A program made the position numbers and the translations under genes. 53,918 bases of DNA from Haplomitrium mnioides (taxonomy: Eukaryota > Marchantiophyta > Haplomitriopsida > Calobryales): assembly GCA_049999725.1 (NCBI GenBank), contig JBNGIS010007277.1:1-53918 (forward strand), read 5' to 3'. Below the pieces are notes generated by a model. That model was not told the origin of the DNA and searched no databases. It saw nothing but the letters and a program-made list of their open reading frames with translations. Shown in pieces: positions 10,038-21,559 of this stretch (position 1 is its first letter; every line of letters starts with the position of its first letter).

Positions 10038-11043
10038 ATGGACACCGACATGGAGGACTCATCAGATAAAGAACAAGATTCACCACAAATGTGTGCTATT
10101 GAGATAATACCAAGGGAAATGGAAAAAGAAGCTCGAGTACAAAAGCATACATTGGCAGTGGAAGAAGTGGAGCCACGGATCGCAACACTACACTATGGAG
10201 AGGAAGTTACAAGTGAAGAAAAAAGGAAGTTTGAAGAAGATTTTCGTAAGTATATCTATGTTTTTGCTTTTGGATATGAAGATTTGAAAAGGGTGACACT
10301 TGAAGAGCATTGAATTGACTTAGAAAGTTCAGCCAATGTGGTTCGACAAAAGCAACAATAGATAAATCCTTCAATTGGGGAGTTTGTCAAAGCAAAGATT
10401 GATGAATGGAGAAGACATGGGTTCATCTACAAGGCTGAAAATTCAGAATGCAATTCTCCCATCATTGTGGTTAAAAAGAAAAATGGTAAGCTTTGAGTGT
10501 GTGTGGATTACAAGAAGTTGAATGCGGTTACAAAGAAAGATTATTATCCACTTCTGTTCATTGATGAGATTTTTGAAGAAGTAGCTGGACATAAGTGGTA
10601 TTCCTTTGGAGATGGATACAATGGGTACAATCAAATTCCAATTGCATTGGAACATCAACGATTGACAACATTCACAAGTCCTTGGGGTACTTTTTCTTTT
10701 CAAGTCATGCATTTTGGATTATGCAATGCACCGACGACTTTTCAAAGATTTATGAACAAAATCTTTTAGCCTTTCTTGGGGAAGTTGTGAGGGACTTTAT
10801 TGATGATTATTTTGTATATGGGAGTAACAAGGATCATTTCCACCACTTGGAGAAAATCCGTAAACATTTGGATTTGGCAAAAAACGTCTTTAAATCCAGA
10901 GAAATGCATATTTGGGTGTCGATAAGGAGTGTTGATAGGGCATATCATTTCAATAGATGGGGTGGGTGTGGACTCAAAAAAGGTATTGAAGATTCAAGCC
11001 CTTTGTTTTCCAATCAATATGACAAAGTTACGATCTTTCTTGG
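10038..11043 (+). pseudogene. element B linker and reverse transcriptase
   Basis: The linker (10038-10313) ends in FAFGYEDLKRVTLEEH and a TGA where element A has CGA (Arg). RT follows: CVDYKKLNAVTKKDYYP (from 10500), FGDGYNGYNQIPIA, then FGLCNAPTTFQRFMNKIF to 10769. After a frameshift comes the catalytic FIDD at 10796-10807 (the family's YxDD), VYGS and HFHHLEKI. After another shift the text reads LNPEKCIFGCR, GHIISIDGVGVD and KLRSFLG, the normal end of the RT domain. RT copies element RNA into DNA. The catalytic Asp pair is kept but the frame is broken at least three times. Confidence 0.85.
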
Positions 11044-12464
11044 TATCACGCCTCTTCCTCCCTTCTTAACACCCAATTGATGCTATTTAAGAGGAAAAAA
11101 AGGGACAAAGAACAACTGGGATCTTTAATGAGACAGCCCTAGAACCTTTGTTAGTAAATTCAGGTCTTAACAATCATGAACTTCTCACCTTGCATTTTCA
11201 CACTACTCTCAACCCACCCAAGCACGAGTCAGGCATGCATGCCTTTCCACCACACACAAAGCAACCACAACTCAATTGACTTCGAGGTACACACCAATAC
11301 TATGCTTGATGCAAATCTGGTTGCAGATATTCAATGTCACCTCCTATGAACATGGGTGTATGCAATTATTACACAGGAATGAATTTGCAGCATTCTCCTA
11401 TAGGCTACGTCCTAACACAACCAAGGCTAATCACTCCTCCAATCACTGGATTGTCAACAAGGCCAACTCTTCCAGCACCCAAACCAAGCAGAGCTATCTG
11501 ATTCAACCTCTTCACATAATAGAAATTACAACCCAAACATGGAACCCCACCTATTAGCCCTCATAGACATATGCAGAACTATCTTCCTCACTCTCCTAAC
11601 ATCGCTACTCCTACTATTATCCAGCAAATTATCACCAGCACTTCAGCCTGACCAGAATTATAAGTAAGGTAGCCCTTATTTTCACCCAAGTCAACCTGAA
11701 TTCTCCCCTGTGATCTCACTCGGCCTTCTCGATACAATCCCCTATCTATTGAAACCCTAGACAGAGGTTCAGAATCCGTGTCCCAAATATGAGTCATGAC
11801 TCTGCAAACACAACAACACTAGAAACATTATTCTCCGTGCCACTCTCTCCCCACTCACAAACCTTGTCTAAATAGTTTTTTAACTTCCATTATTAAAAGC
11901 CTTGAATTTACTTCCTTAGGCTTGAAAGAGGTCTTATTTAACTTCCACCTCTAGAAGACAGCCCTCCCAGCTACTGGATCACCCACTCCACCCGAGAATT
12001 AGCTAGATCTTCCCCGTAGTGCAAGCACTAACGTGGCCACTCCTCTCCTTTCTAGAACCACAAGATTGTAACACCAGCAGCACTCTCCAAATGCTTCTGG
12101 GACTGATCACCTACACAAACCAAAGCTAAGATGACACTACAATCCCCCCTTGGCTGCCCCTCACGAAATACAAAACGAAAGAATTCTCCTCTCCTCTAAG
12201 TGTTGGTCCACCTGCAAATGTTGGTCTACCTTCAAAGATGAGTCTACATAAGTAGTCTAAGCCTTTAGAGCCTCCTGCTCAACGATTCCCAACACCTCCT
12301 CAGTCCACCTCCACTCTAGAATGGCCTTCTTTCACGAGTACACCCACTTCACCTAAGGTCTCACCAGAAGTCTCTCCTCCGTATCCTACTGCTCTCTCTG
12401 CATAGAATAATCCATCCTCGTAGCTTCAAAGCAAGGTAGTCTATCCTAGTGCTTGTTGTCCCTA

Positions 12465-15419
12465 TGTTGTAGCACAATAGTAGCACTCCAACCTCAAAAA
12501 GCACACCTAGAGATAGAACCACACAAGATCTATATAGAAATATGCTCTTAATTCACTTTTACCAACTTTCTAGATTCTTTAAGGAATTCTTAAACTGGAC
12601 TTTATCAGTTCAGAGATAGAGCTCGCTCCACTTTAGGTTTGACAACCTTTTTCTCCAAAAACCAAACACCCAAGCCACTTCTACTACTGAATACAATAGA
12701 ACAAAAGCCAAGAGTTACTCAAATTATATGATTGACATTTCTAGGATAAGAAAACCGATGCACAGACTGATTTTAAACTTGAGTTGTATCAGAGAAGTCC
12801 CCAAGCAACCAGTTACCTAACTTGCTTAAAACTCTCAAGTCAACACTCTAGTGCCTACCTTCATTACTTCACCTCACTTCTCTCAAACTAGATACTCAGG
12901 CTACTCCAACCCAATATATCTCAAAGCTTGATGTTGAGAACTGAGCTATGGAATGACCCTCCTGATCTCACATCCACTTGCTGTTCCTCCAACCACCCAC
13001 TACTTTGTTTATTTGTGAAATGCCCACCTATTCTCTAGACACACACAATCCTGAGCACTCCTTGCTCTACTGCAACCCACCAACCAGTATCCACTAATTG
13101 GAGAATCATAAAAGGTTCTCTCTTTAAGAATTTAACAAACACAGAACAGAACAGAACTTAAAGTAGAATTGATTTGCCACTAAACCTCCACAAATCACAA
13201 TATGGAACTTCAAAACCCAAACCCACCACCAGAACACACTCAAGTACCCCTTGACATACACTTCTCTAATGCAATCTGGCTGACTTCTTCAATTGCCAAC
13301 TTGCAAGACATCCCACAACCAACTCTAATTTCAAATCCTTATTCTTTCATCAAACTGCTCCTCATAAATCTATAATCAACAACCAAAGCAGGGGACCTCA
13401 TAGACAAGAATCTCATAATCTTTACTTGAAGCACACATGTACAATGAGACAACCAGCAAAAGAGGAACTCGCCAATAGGCTTGTACCCCATGTCCTACTC
13501 AACTAACAATAACAGTCATTCTAGTTCCAAACCAAACTAACTTTCTTTTCTACGTGCTAACTTTCCCTCACTAAGTTTCCAATAAGTACTAACAACTCAC
13601 AGTGCGTTTTTAAACTAAACAACTCGCTTTCATTAACTTAAACTAACTTTGCTAGCCATAAGAATTAATCACTAGCAATTGTTCTTATGCTAATTTTTAA
13701 ACTTTCACTAACTCTTCACTTCCTCTCCCTTCAATTTCAAACTTTTCGACCTCCGCCAAGTAGTTGTTTCGCTCTTTTTTGAACTTTCAATTCGTCTTCC
13801 ACACTGAAACTACGATAAATCACTGCTTCACCCTTCAAATTTCTCTCCTCTCTCGCCTTTTCACAACAGTCCTTATCGTGTAAAACATCCACAAGTCACC
13901 ATTTCATCTATCACCGCTTCGCTTAGTCGCTATTTCACCAATTATCCTTCCGTCGAACACTTTGGAACGACACCTTTCTAACTAGGGATCCCCACATCGG
14001 AATCCCACTTGGAACCAACTTACCTGAGGATCTCCACTTTGGATCCCCACACAGACACTCATCGGAACCCCCTTAACCGGGGTATCTCACAATGGAAGAC
14101 GAATCGGAACACCCCTAACCGGGGTAACCCCACATCAGAGCGCGCGGTTCCGACACCTTCTTTGGACCATGGACCCTTCGGATCTTCCTTCCCTTACTTC
14201 CAAATCGTGCTTATTCCTTTAAAATTTAATTCTACCTGATTCAACCAATCTTCGTGCAGCAGCTTGTTCGATTTCCACCTCGCCGCAGACTTTTAATCCG
14301 ATTCCTCGTAGAAACATTGTTCATATTTCCTTACTACAGCAGAATCCTTTAACAATGCCACTAGCCTTCTCACAGATCCCTTCTCCACATGAATTCTCCT
14401 CTTTCTCACCATTCACATTCCGTTTCATTGCGGCCTTCATCACCACTGACCTTCACACAAATTTTCGTTCTCCATTCCTCGCAGAACTTTACTTCCCAAA
14501 ACTTAACATTAATTCGTTCAAAGGAATTCCTTTTTCATATCAAATCATTTATTACTTCGGGGAATTCTTCTCATATCGATTATTCGTAAGAAATCATCAA
14601 TCACAGGGTGTTCATCCTTACTATGAAAACACTTCCTCATAATCTTTCCTTCACATTCAATCACTCGCAAGGCAATTCGCACCTCATCGGTTACGTCTTG
14701 TCGATGGATTCCTCCTTCAGCTTAATTTCCTGCAAATCCATAGCTCGCAACGTTGTTTTGAGACCCTCGATCACAGCAAGAAGATCCATCACTCATATCT
14801 TTTGAATCCTTCTCCACAAGCCAATTCAATTTCTTCACTGATTAATTCTTCTCATCAAATTCCTCATTAGTATCCCAAGAATTCACAAGTTGATCATTCA
14901 TCGCGGATCGCCTCTTCCTCTTGGCTGGTCGCAGTAGAGCCTCGCCATTTATCCAATAAGTCCTCCCCAATAAATTAGAAGCACTATATAAGCAATTTAC
15001 ACTTACTTCCTTTTGAGAGGCAGCCCCATAGGGGTGTAAGGCTATTGCATTACTCCTCCTTGCCCCCGGACAGACCTAGTTCAGGGCACCGGCTTCCATC
15101 GATACTCTTCACCTGGCTTTTGGGCAAGTTGTCAACCAACACATATAATAGAAATAGATAGATAAGTAGGGGCTGGCTGGCCCTCAACACTTAGATTAGT
15201 TTTACAAAACAATTTTTTTTTTCTTTCACAAAAGTAAACCACTTCCTTGTAGATCAGCCTTCTCTCCTTTTCCACTGTATACCAAAATATCCTCTCATCT
15301 TTACATTTTACAACTATACACTCAAAACTGAAGCTTTACCACTTCCTTCTCACTTCACTGCGCAGAAGAGCACTTTTTCAAACAATTTTGGACCTTCTGT
15401 CAGGAACTATGCTCTCACA
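12465..15419 (+). mobile_element. T-family LTR plus leader, nested in R LTR
   Basis: The insert begins TGTTGTAGCAC. Its first about 270 bp match 53650-53918 in the same direction. A TATATAAG box lies near 14983-14995 and the LTR probably ends with CCTCAACA at 15189. That is followed by a leader with TTAGATTAGTTTTAC, matching the R-family LTR/leader junction. The outer right edge at 15419 (CTCTCACA) is where R sequence resumes, as shown by the uninterrupted R copy 2. Flanks are CCCTA on the left and CCCCC on the right, so a target duplication is weak at best. No coding region is present. Confidence 0.7.
13980..14130. repeat. short CCCCTTAACCGGGG-type repeats in T LTR
   Basis: Related blocks of GGATCC/GGAATCC-type sequence followed by an (A)CCCACTTGG or CCCCTTAACCGGGG stretch recur three to four times. 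A similar CCCACTTAACCGGG motif recurs in the R LTR at about 17050 and 17573. They are probably decayed LTR subrepeats. Confidence 0.45.
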
Positions 15420-15727
15420 CCCCCCAGCCTCGACGTTTCATCACCACCCTTCCTTGAAGGTCTCTGTTTCCCTTATCTGACAGTTGAATGGTACATCCCG
15501 CCTTTTCACACAGCCCACAAGTGGGTTTTTCTTTTTCCAAATTCAGAGTGTGAAATGGGCGCCAATAGCTGCGTTTTGTCGTCCTATTCCTAACAAGACT
15601 GATTTCATGCCAACCTGACATCTGTAGCTCTGGTAATCGGCGTTTGAAGAGACATACCTTTTCCTTTATTTTTTCCCTTTTTTAGCTTGACAGTCCGTAG
15701 GATCCTTCGGATATCAGACATCTGACA

Positions 15728-16710
15728 CATGGCACTTTGGGGGAGTCCATATGATTCCTCGGACTCACCAGTCTGTGAGATTCCTTGGACGTCGGACAGT
15801 AGACACGTGGCACTTCGGGGGAGCCCGTTGGTTTCCTCGGACTCACCAACCCATGAGATTCCTCGGACATTGGACAGCGGACAAGTGGCACTTCGGAGGA
15901 GCCTGTTGGATTCCTCAGACTCACCAACCCATGAGATTTCTCGGATTTGCTGGTCAACTTCGGATTGTTGGTCAAAGATGACGGTCCAACTTCCTTGTGG
16001 AAAACGGTGTTGGACGACGCCTCCTCGAACACATGGCACTTCGAGGGAGCCCATTGGATTCCTGCGACTCGCCAACCTGTGAGATTCCTTGGATTGCTGG
16101 TCAACTTTGGATTGTTGGTCAAAGGTGACGGTCCAACATCCCTGTAGAAAATGGCGTCAGACGGTGCCTCCTCAGACACGTGGCTTTTCGAGGGAGCTCG
16201 TTGGATTCCTCGGACTCGCCATCCCGTGAGATTCCTCGGAACTGTCAGTCAACTTTAGATTGTTGGTCAAATGTGACGGTCCAACTTCCATGTGGAAAAC
16301 GATGACGGATGGTGCCTCCTCGAACACGTGGTACTTCAAGGGAGCCCGTTGGATTCCTTGGACTCGCCAACCCGTGAGATTCCTCGCAACTGCTGGTCAA
16401 CTTTGGATTGTTGGTCAAAGGTGACGGTCCAACTTCCCTATGGAAAACGACGTCGGACGGCGCCTCCTCGGACACGTGGCTTTTCGAGGGAGCTCGTTGG
16501 ATTCTTCGGACTCGCCAACCCGCGATATTCCTTGGAACTGCCAGTCAACTTCAGATTATTGGTCAAAGGTGATGGTCCAACTTCCATGTGGAAAACAGCG
16601 TCGGACGGCGCCTCCTCGAACACATGGCACTTCGGGGGAGCCGGTTGGATTCCTCGAACTCACCAACCCATGAGATTCCTTGGACGTCAAACAGCGGACA
16701 TGTGGCGCTT
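15728..16710. repeat. R LTR tandem array with 78-bp and 148-bp units
   Basis: The anchor TGGCAC (or a one-base variant) recurs at 15730, 15808, 15886, 16034, 16181, 16329, 16477, 16625 and 16703. The spacings are 78, 78, 148, 147, 148, 148, 148 and 78. Long units equal a short unit plus an extra about 70-bp module that includes GTCAACTTTGGATTGTTGG, seen at 15953, 16100, 16248, 16396 and 16544. The array is GC-rich against an AT-rich background. Open frames up to 220 codons cross it on both strands because the repeats lack stops; I do not regard them as genes. Confidence 0.9.
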
Positions 16711-16799
16711 TAAAAGAGCCTGTTGGATTCCTCGGACTCGCCACATCATCCAAAGAGCCCTTCCCTTGTCGAGTAAGAACAGTGGCTGTGTCGAACTTT

Positions 16800-17835
16800 C
16801 AAATGTCACATCAACACTCTATCAAACTTTCCGCCTTGTCCTCTCTGGATCTTCGATAGATTGCTCTTTCGGCACTCCTTGTTCTTCTGGACGGACTGTC
16901 GATAGATTGCCCTTTTGGCACCCCTTGTGCCTCCTCTGGCCGGACTATCGATAGATCACCTTTTCAGCTGATCCCTCCTTGCTCTTCTGGTTGGATCTCC
17001 CAACGGATCCCTATTAAGTGGGCTCTCCACGTCGGAAGATCACTCGCAACCCACTTAACCGGGCTCTCTACTTAGGAAGGCTGAGTCCCGTTAAGAAAGA
17101 CTACGGCCGTCGAATGGCGGACCTCAGACTCCTTTGCACTGTGGACTTCGGACTCCCTCCATCGGACTGCAACCGTCGAACTCCTTCGGACTGCCGATGT
17201 CGGACAGTGGACCTCGGACTGTGGCCATCGAACAGAAGACTTTGAACCCCCTCGAACTACGGCCGTCGGGCTGCGGACTTTGGACTTCCTCCATCAGACT
17301 CCGACCATCGAACAAAAGACTTTGGGCCCCCTCGGTAAGTTGTGAAAATGCTCGATGTGGGAACTACAAGGAGCTCCTTTTTGAACCAACCCCTCGTATT
17401 CCTCCATCAAACTTTCTCATGTCGCCATGTACTCTGTCGAACTTTCCAACTTGTTCTCACCGGATCTTTGATAGATCACCCTTTTGGCTTATACCTCCTT
17501 GCTCTTCCGGTTGAACCTCTCAGCGGATCCCTGTTAAGTGGGTTCTCCACATCGAAAGGTCACTCGGAACCCACTTAACCAGGCTCCCCACTTAGGAAGG
17601 CTGAGTCCCATTAAGGAAGACTACGGACCTCGGACTCCTTCAGACTGCGGCCGTCAGACTGTGGACTTTGGACTCCCTCCATCGGACTGCGGCCGTCGGA
17701 CTGTGGACCTCAGACCCCCTCCATCAAACTGCAACCGTCGGACAGCGGACCTTAGACCCCCTCGGACTACGAACTTTGGACTATGATCGTCGGACTCCTT
17801 CGGACTACGGACGTTGGTTAACTTCCAGAAGGTCG
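16800..17835. repeat. two-copy tandem duplication of about 520 bp in R LTR
   Basis: Unit 1 (about 16800-17335) and unit 2 (about 17336-17835) share the same succession: a CTATCAAACTTTCC or CTGTCGAACTTTCC stretch, a GGATCTTCGATAGAT or GGATCTTTGATAGAT stretch, CGGATCCCT at 17004 and 17524 (520 apart), CCCACTTAACC, and then many short CGGACT-type subrepeats of roughly 10-20 bp. Unit 1 has an extra copy of the GATAGAT block. Proline/arginine-rich open frames here arise from the repeat. Confidence 0.75.
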
Positions 17836-18117
17836 TTCTTCCTTACTTCTTCTTTATTCTCTTCAATTCAAATTGCACTACGATTGCCTTGAGCTCCTCT
17901 CTCTATTAAGCTATTGCACGCCTCAAATTGTCACGAATTGAGGATTCAATGGTCAAAATTGTTGGCTCCTCTGTTCTGCATCCCAACTTCCACCCCTTTC
18001 CTCCGTTCTTGCCCATTTCTACACAAATAGCCATGAACTCTGTCTCCCTTGTCTTGCCTTGATAACCGCCCTCTCATGTGATCCTCCCTAATAGGTTTGA
18101 AGTGAATCTTGATGCTT

Positions 18118-20460
18118 TCTTTTCCATTTTTCTGCCTAAGGTTTCCTCCGCCTCTGTCCTTTTTGCTCTCTCTTCTACATTCTGCCCCACTCTGGCTTCT
18201 TTTGTTGTTCCTCAACCTTTCCATCCATGGCTTGTAACCTCGATCCTTCCCTGCTCTCTAAGCATGTCTTGAGTCCTTTTGATGTTCATTGGAAGCCCGT
18301 TTGACCCAAAACCCAGAATTTGCATGGCTTCTCACTTAATTTTTGAAATGTTTTTGAAAGAGCGAGATTTGGATAACTAGTCTTTGTGGACAATTTGAGA
18401 GCTTGTGACTCGAATTAAAAGAGGAAGAGATAGTAAGAATAACTTTCTTTTGACAGATTCTCTTGCGAATCTGCATAATCGCTTTCCTATGTTTGGTGTG
18501 TAGAATATCAGTTTGGGAATCAAAGATTACTTGGAAGATTCTATTCAACTTTACGAAACACATCGTTTCTCAGTTGATAAAACTCTAGAAGAAGACATTG
18601 AAGAAGGGGTTTTGGAAGTCCCAAAAGAAGTCAAGTCAATTTGAGGTTGAGTAGTTATACTCTATTTAGAAAGAGAAGAAGAGTTGATGACCATGTGAGC
18701 ATTTCTTCACTTGTTTTCTTATTGTAAGGATTGTCCAAGATTGGAGGAGTTAATCCAAGTATTAAAGACTTGAAATAGACTTATTGGAGACGGACTCAAC
18801 AAATATCTAAACTATGCTATAGGTTATATTGATCAATTTTGCCGACCACTTGAGATTGAGAGTTCTTCAGACGTTCAACCAGAGGAGGGTCAGAGAGACA
18901 ACGAAGAGGAAAGATGAAGAGGAAAAAAAAATTAGCTAGAAATAAATGTTTTGGAATGAGTATGCATGAGAGAGGAGAAGAAAGCTGAGCTTATGTCTAG
19001 ACCACCTTGAAAATAAAGTACTTCAATTAGTCAAAGTCAACAAGAAAGAGATGAGAGACAAAGAAGAAGAGTAGCGAAAAGAATTGCATTCTTTGAGACA
19101 TGGAGAAATTTGTAGTTTGATATTCCATTGCATCCTCAAGAGACTTTATCAGATTATCCTATTCTACCACTGTTTTCTTGAGAGCATGTGTGAAGAAAGT
19201 CAAGAAGTTTAAGAAGGTCAAGAGGGTCAGAGGGAAGAGTTGAGTCTGAATCATTCCCCTTCTAGTTCATCTTCTAGTTTGTCACTGAGTTTGCCACACG
19301 GAGGTGGAAGAGATTTTCCTTGTGTACCAGCTCTTGTTCCAATGGAGACACTGATTTAGACCCGATTGAGATTTACAAACTTCAGTGGAAATCTTGGAGG
19401 AAATGTTGTTGATTCTTTGAGTGGATAGATTTGAATTTGTGTGAGCAATAATTGCCGATCTACTACAAATGAAGAGAACAAACATATAGCATTAAAGAAG
19501 TATACTCAAGCAGTGAAATGGCTTGGTTCAAGGTTAGATCCATATCCGAGAGAACTATTCATGATCAAAAATTATATCAAGAGATTAGCGCCATCCATGC
19601 AAAGATATTCCCGTCAAGAAAATCCAACCATTTTTCAAGAGGCTTTTGATGTCGCTGAGACATTTGAACTTTCTAATTGGAATATCAACTCAAAACTGGG
19701 TACTTCTACAGTTCAAGTTAACAATGCCAAGAAGAAATTGCAAGAGTATGAGGATGAATTGCCAACATCATTAAAGTCAGGCTCCGATACAGATGAATCG
19801 ACAAAGGTTGAATCAGATTCGGAAGAAGATATTAAGACATGGAAAAATATATCTTCAAGTTCAAAGTCTTTGATATCAATTGTAGTTGATCCACCTAAGA
19901 AGATTTCTCATTTGGGAATCTGATTGGCTACATTGAAAAGAAAAAGGTATTCTATGATAGACTGATCCAAGATTTATTGTATAGCTTCTGTATGCAAAGG
20001 TCACACAATAGTTATGTGCCGATTGGATCCAAATAATCTTTATCATACCTATTGCAAGAGGCTAAGACATTTATTATCAATTTGCCGAAATTTATCAAAC
20101 ATGATCTTAATAAGGAATCAAAAGGAGGCAATGCCATAAGTCTAGTATATGCAAGATCAAAAGGATCATGTGTATTTGAATCAAACTAAGCTTGTCTATT
20201 CATCAAACCAGATAGGACGTAATAGTATTCTGATCAGTTGTCAACACTTGGAATTCAAAGAACAATGTTACAACCACTTCGTCTGACGGAGCAAAGAAAT
20301 TTGGTGTGTTTTAATTGTGAACATCCAAATCATTTTGTTTATGTGTGTCTACATCCAAAGTTGCAAGTTGGAAATGTTCCACTATGTGGATATTCCAGAG
20401 AAGGAGGTTGTACTCTAGCAAATTGTCCAAAACCTATACCAAATCCTCAATAGGCAGTGC
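18118..20460 (+). pseudogene. element C leader and gag
   Basis: The proposed gag start is ATG at 18227-18229 (MACNLDPS), in a CCATCCATGG context shared with the inverted copy at 23163 (MAYDLDAS). A broken frame follows through acidic and basic stretches to about 19440. The best-preserved block is 19441-19923, including QAVKWLGSRLDPYPRELF and MQRYSRQENPTIFQEAFDVAETFEL, typical of a retrotransposon gag. A CCHC zinc knuckle with correct CX2CX4HX4C spacing (CFNCEHPNHFVYVC) is at 20307-20348. It would bind element RNA. Stops and shifts are frequent between blocks. Confidence 0.65.
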
Positions 20461-20572
20461 GCTATGTTCAGATTCCAATAACAATGAAATCAATATTGGC
20501 CACATCGAAGAAGATTTTGATTATAAATATCATGTTTATCGAGTGAAGACCTGAAGCGCTAGGAAGAAGAAA

Positions 20573-21436
20573 ATGATCAATAAGAAAGAAAATTCTAAGA
20601 AAACTCTTGTAAAAATTCTTAAACGCCTTTCTACACCCACAAATGAAGCTCAAAACAATTTAGACTATGATCAAAATCATCCAAGGTTGTTTGCAAAACC
20701 CACATATGATGTTTATGAGGAGATTCAATTGGAACTCCAAAATGAGTTGCACAAAGATCCTCAAACTCCAAAAGCAAAATTTGAAAAGGTTAAGGTCAAT
20801 GAACTGCCAAAGGAATATAACTTGGCAATGGACATCGCAGGTTGACAAGCCAATATCACGTTTGAAGAATTAATACGAGTGTTTCCACAATCAAAACGGG
20901 CAGTTCAACGATTAGCACCAAGGTGCACGCGGAAACCTATAATGCTTGATGTGCATACGTGGAATGCAGAAGTTCGTGATGATATAGGAGCACCCAAAGT
21001 TGATGTTGAAATTGCGGGATGCATTATTCAAGGAGTACCAGTTGATGGAAGACTGGAAGTGAATATTATGATTAAAAAAACAATGCAATATAAGGAAGTT
21101 CAAGGACTAAAACCCTCATGTAAAATTCTCCGAATGGCAGATCAAATAAGAGTTGCTCCAACAATGACATTGAAAGAGGTTTCGACAATTATTGGTGGAG
21201 TTGCATTTTATTTGGATTATGTGGTGATTAAACCACCAATGAAAAGTTCTTATTTGTTGTTATTGGGAAGACCGAGGTTATACAAGCCAAGAGTAATGAC
21301 ATATTGGAAAAAAAAAACAAAAAATGATGTTTGGACAAAGTTTGCAATACACTTTTCCATTAACCAAGAAATTTTATCAAGGAGAAACAACCAAAGAGTT
21401 GCTACAATATACATCGCATTGGTCATTGGAAGCTAA
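20573..21436 (+). pseudogene. element C aspartic protease region
   Basis: The 20879-21436 frame contains GVPVDGRLEVNIM, the active-site position of plant gypsy proteases (usually D-G-G/A), with Arg in the third position. It ends in the conserved LLLGRPRLY motif. The catalytic Asp is kept but the neighbouring Gly is lost. Upstream, 20573-20845 is charged and precedes the protease as a gag-pro linker. The two frames are separated by a stop. Confidence 0.65.
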
Positions 21437-21559
21437 TGCCGATCAGTAGAGACTTGTTGGTTTTTAATGGTTCAATGATGATGTAATTGAGCAAGTTGAA
21501 GGACATAGAGAGGGCAAACATTCAAAAGCAAATAGATAGTCTGAAATCCAGCGCCAAAA

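Larger units (their letters stand above)
7094..11043 (+). mobile_element. element B: truncated Ty3/gypsy retrotransposon
   Basis: The order is LTR 7094-7552, primer-site remnant, gag, protease, CT microsatellite with an assembly gap, linker, then RT. It ends at the RT/RNase H border, in KLRSFLG at 11043, where the R-family LTR of element C begins. It is the sister of element A, sharing the LTR ends and the gag, protease and linker peptides. It is heavily mutated: the protease has lost its catalytic Asp and RT has stops and a frameshift. Confidence 0.85.
11044..18117 (+). repeat. R-family LTR, copy 1 (5' LTR of element C)
   Basis: Starts TATCACGCCTC, a mutated form of the TGTCACACCCC start seen in the inverted copy 2. 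Matches to copy 2 run along 11044-12464, 15420-15690, the tandem arrays, and 17830-18117. T-family sequence 12465-15419 interrupts it. Relative to copy 2, about 600 bp near the LTR 3' end, holding the likely TATA box and LTR terminus, are missing at about 18117. Orientation is inferred from the gag start that follows and from the shared promoter core in family T. Without the T insert this LTR is about 4.1 kb. Confidence 0.7.

Noticed and set aside
12465-15419. T insert as a simple solo LTR
   Set aside because: Comparison with R puts the LTR end at 15189 with leader after it, and flanks CCCTA/CCCCC match poorly as a target duplication.
16292-16954. 220-codon plus-strand open frame
   Set aside because: Lies across the 78/148-bp tandem array; overlapping frames are open on both strands, as expected for a stop-poor repeat.
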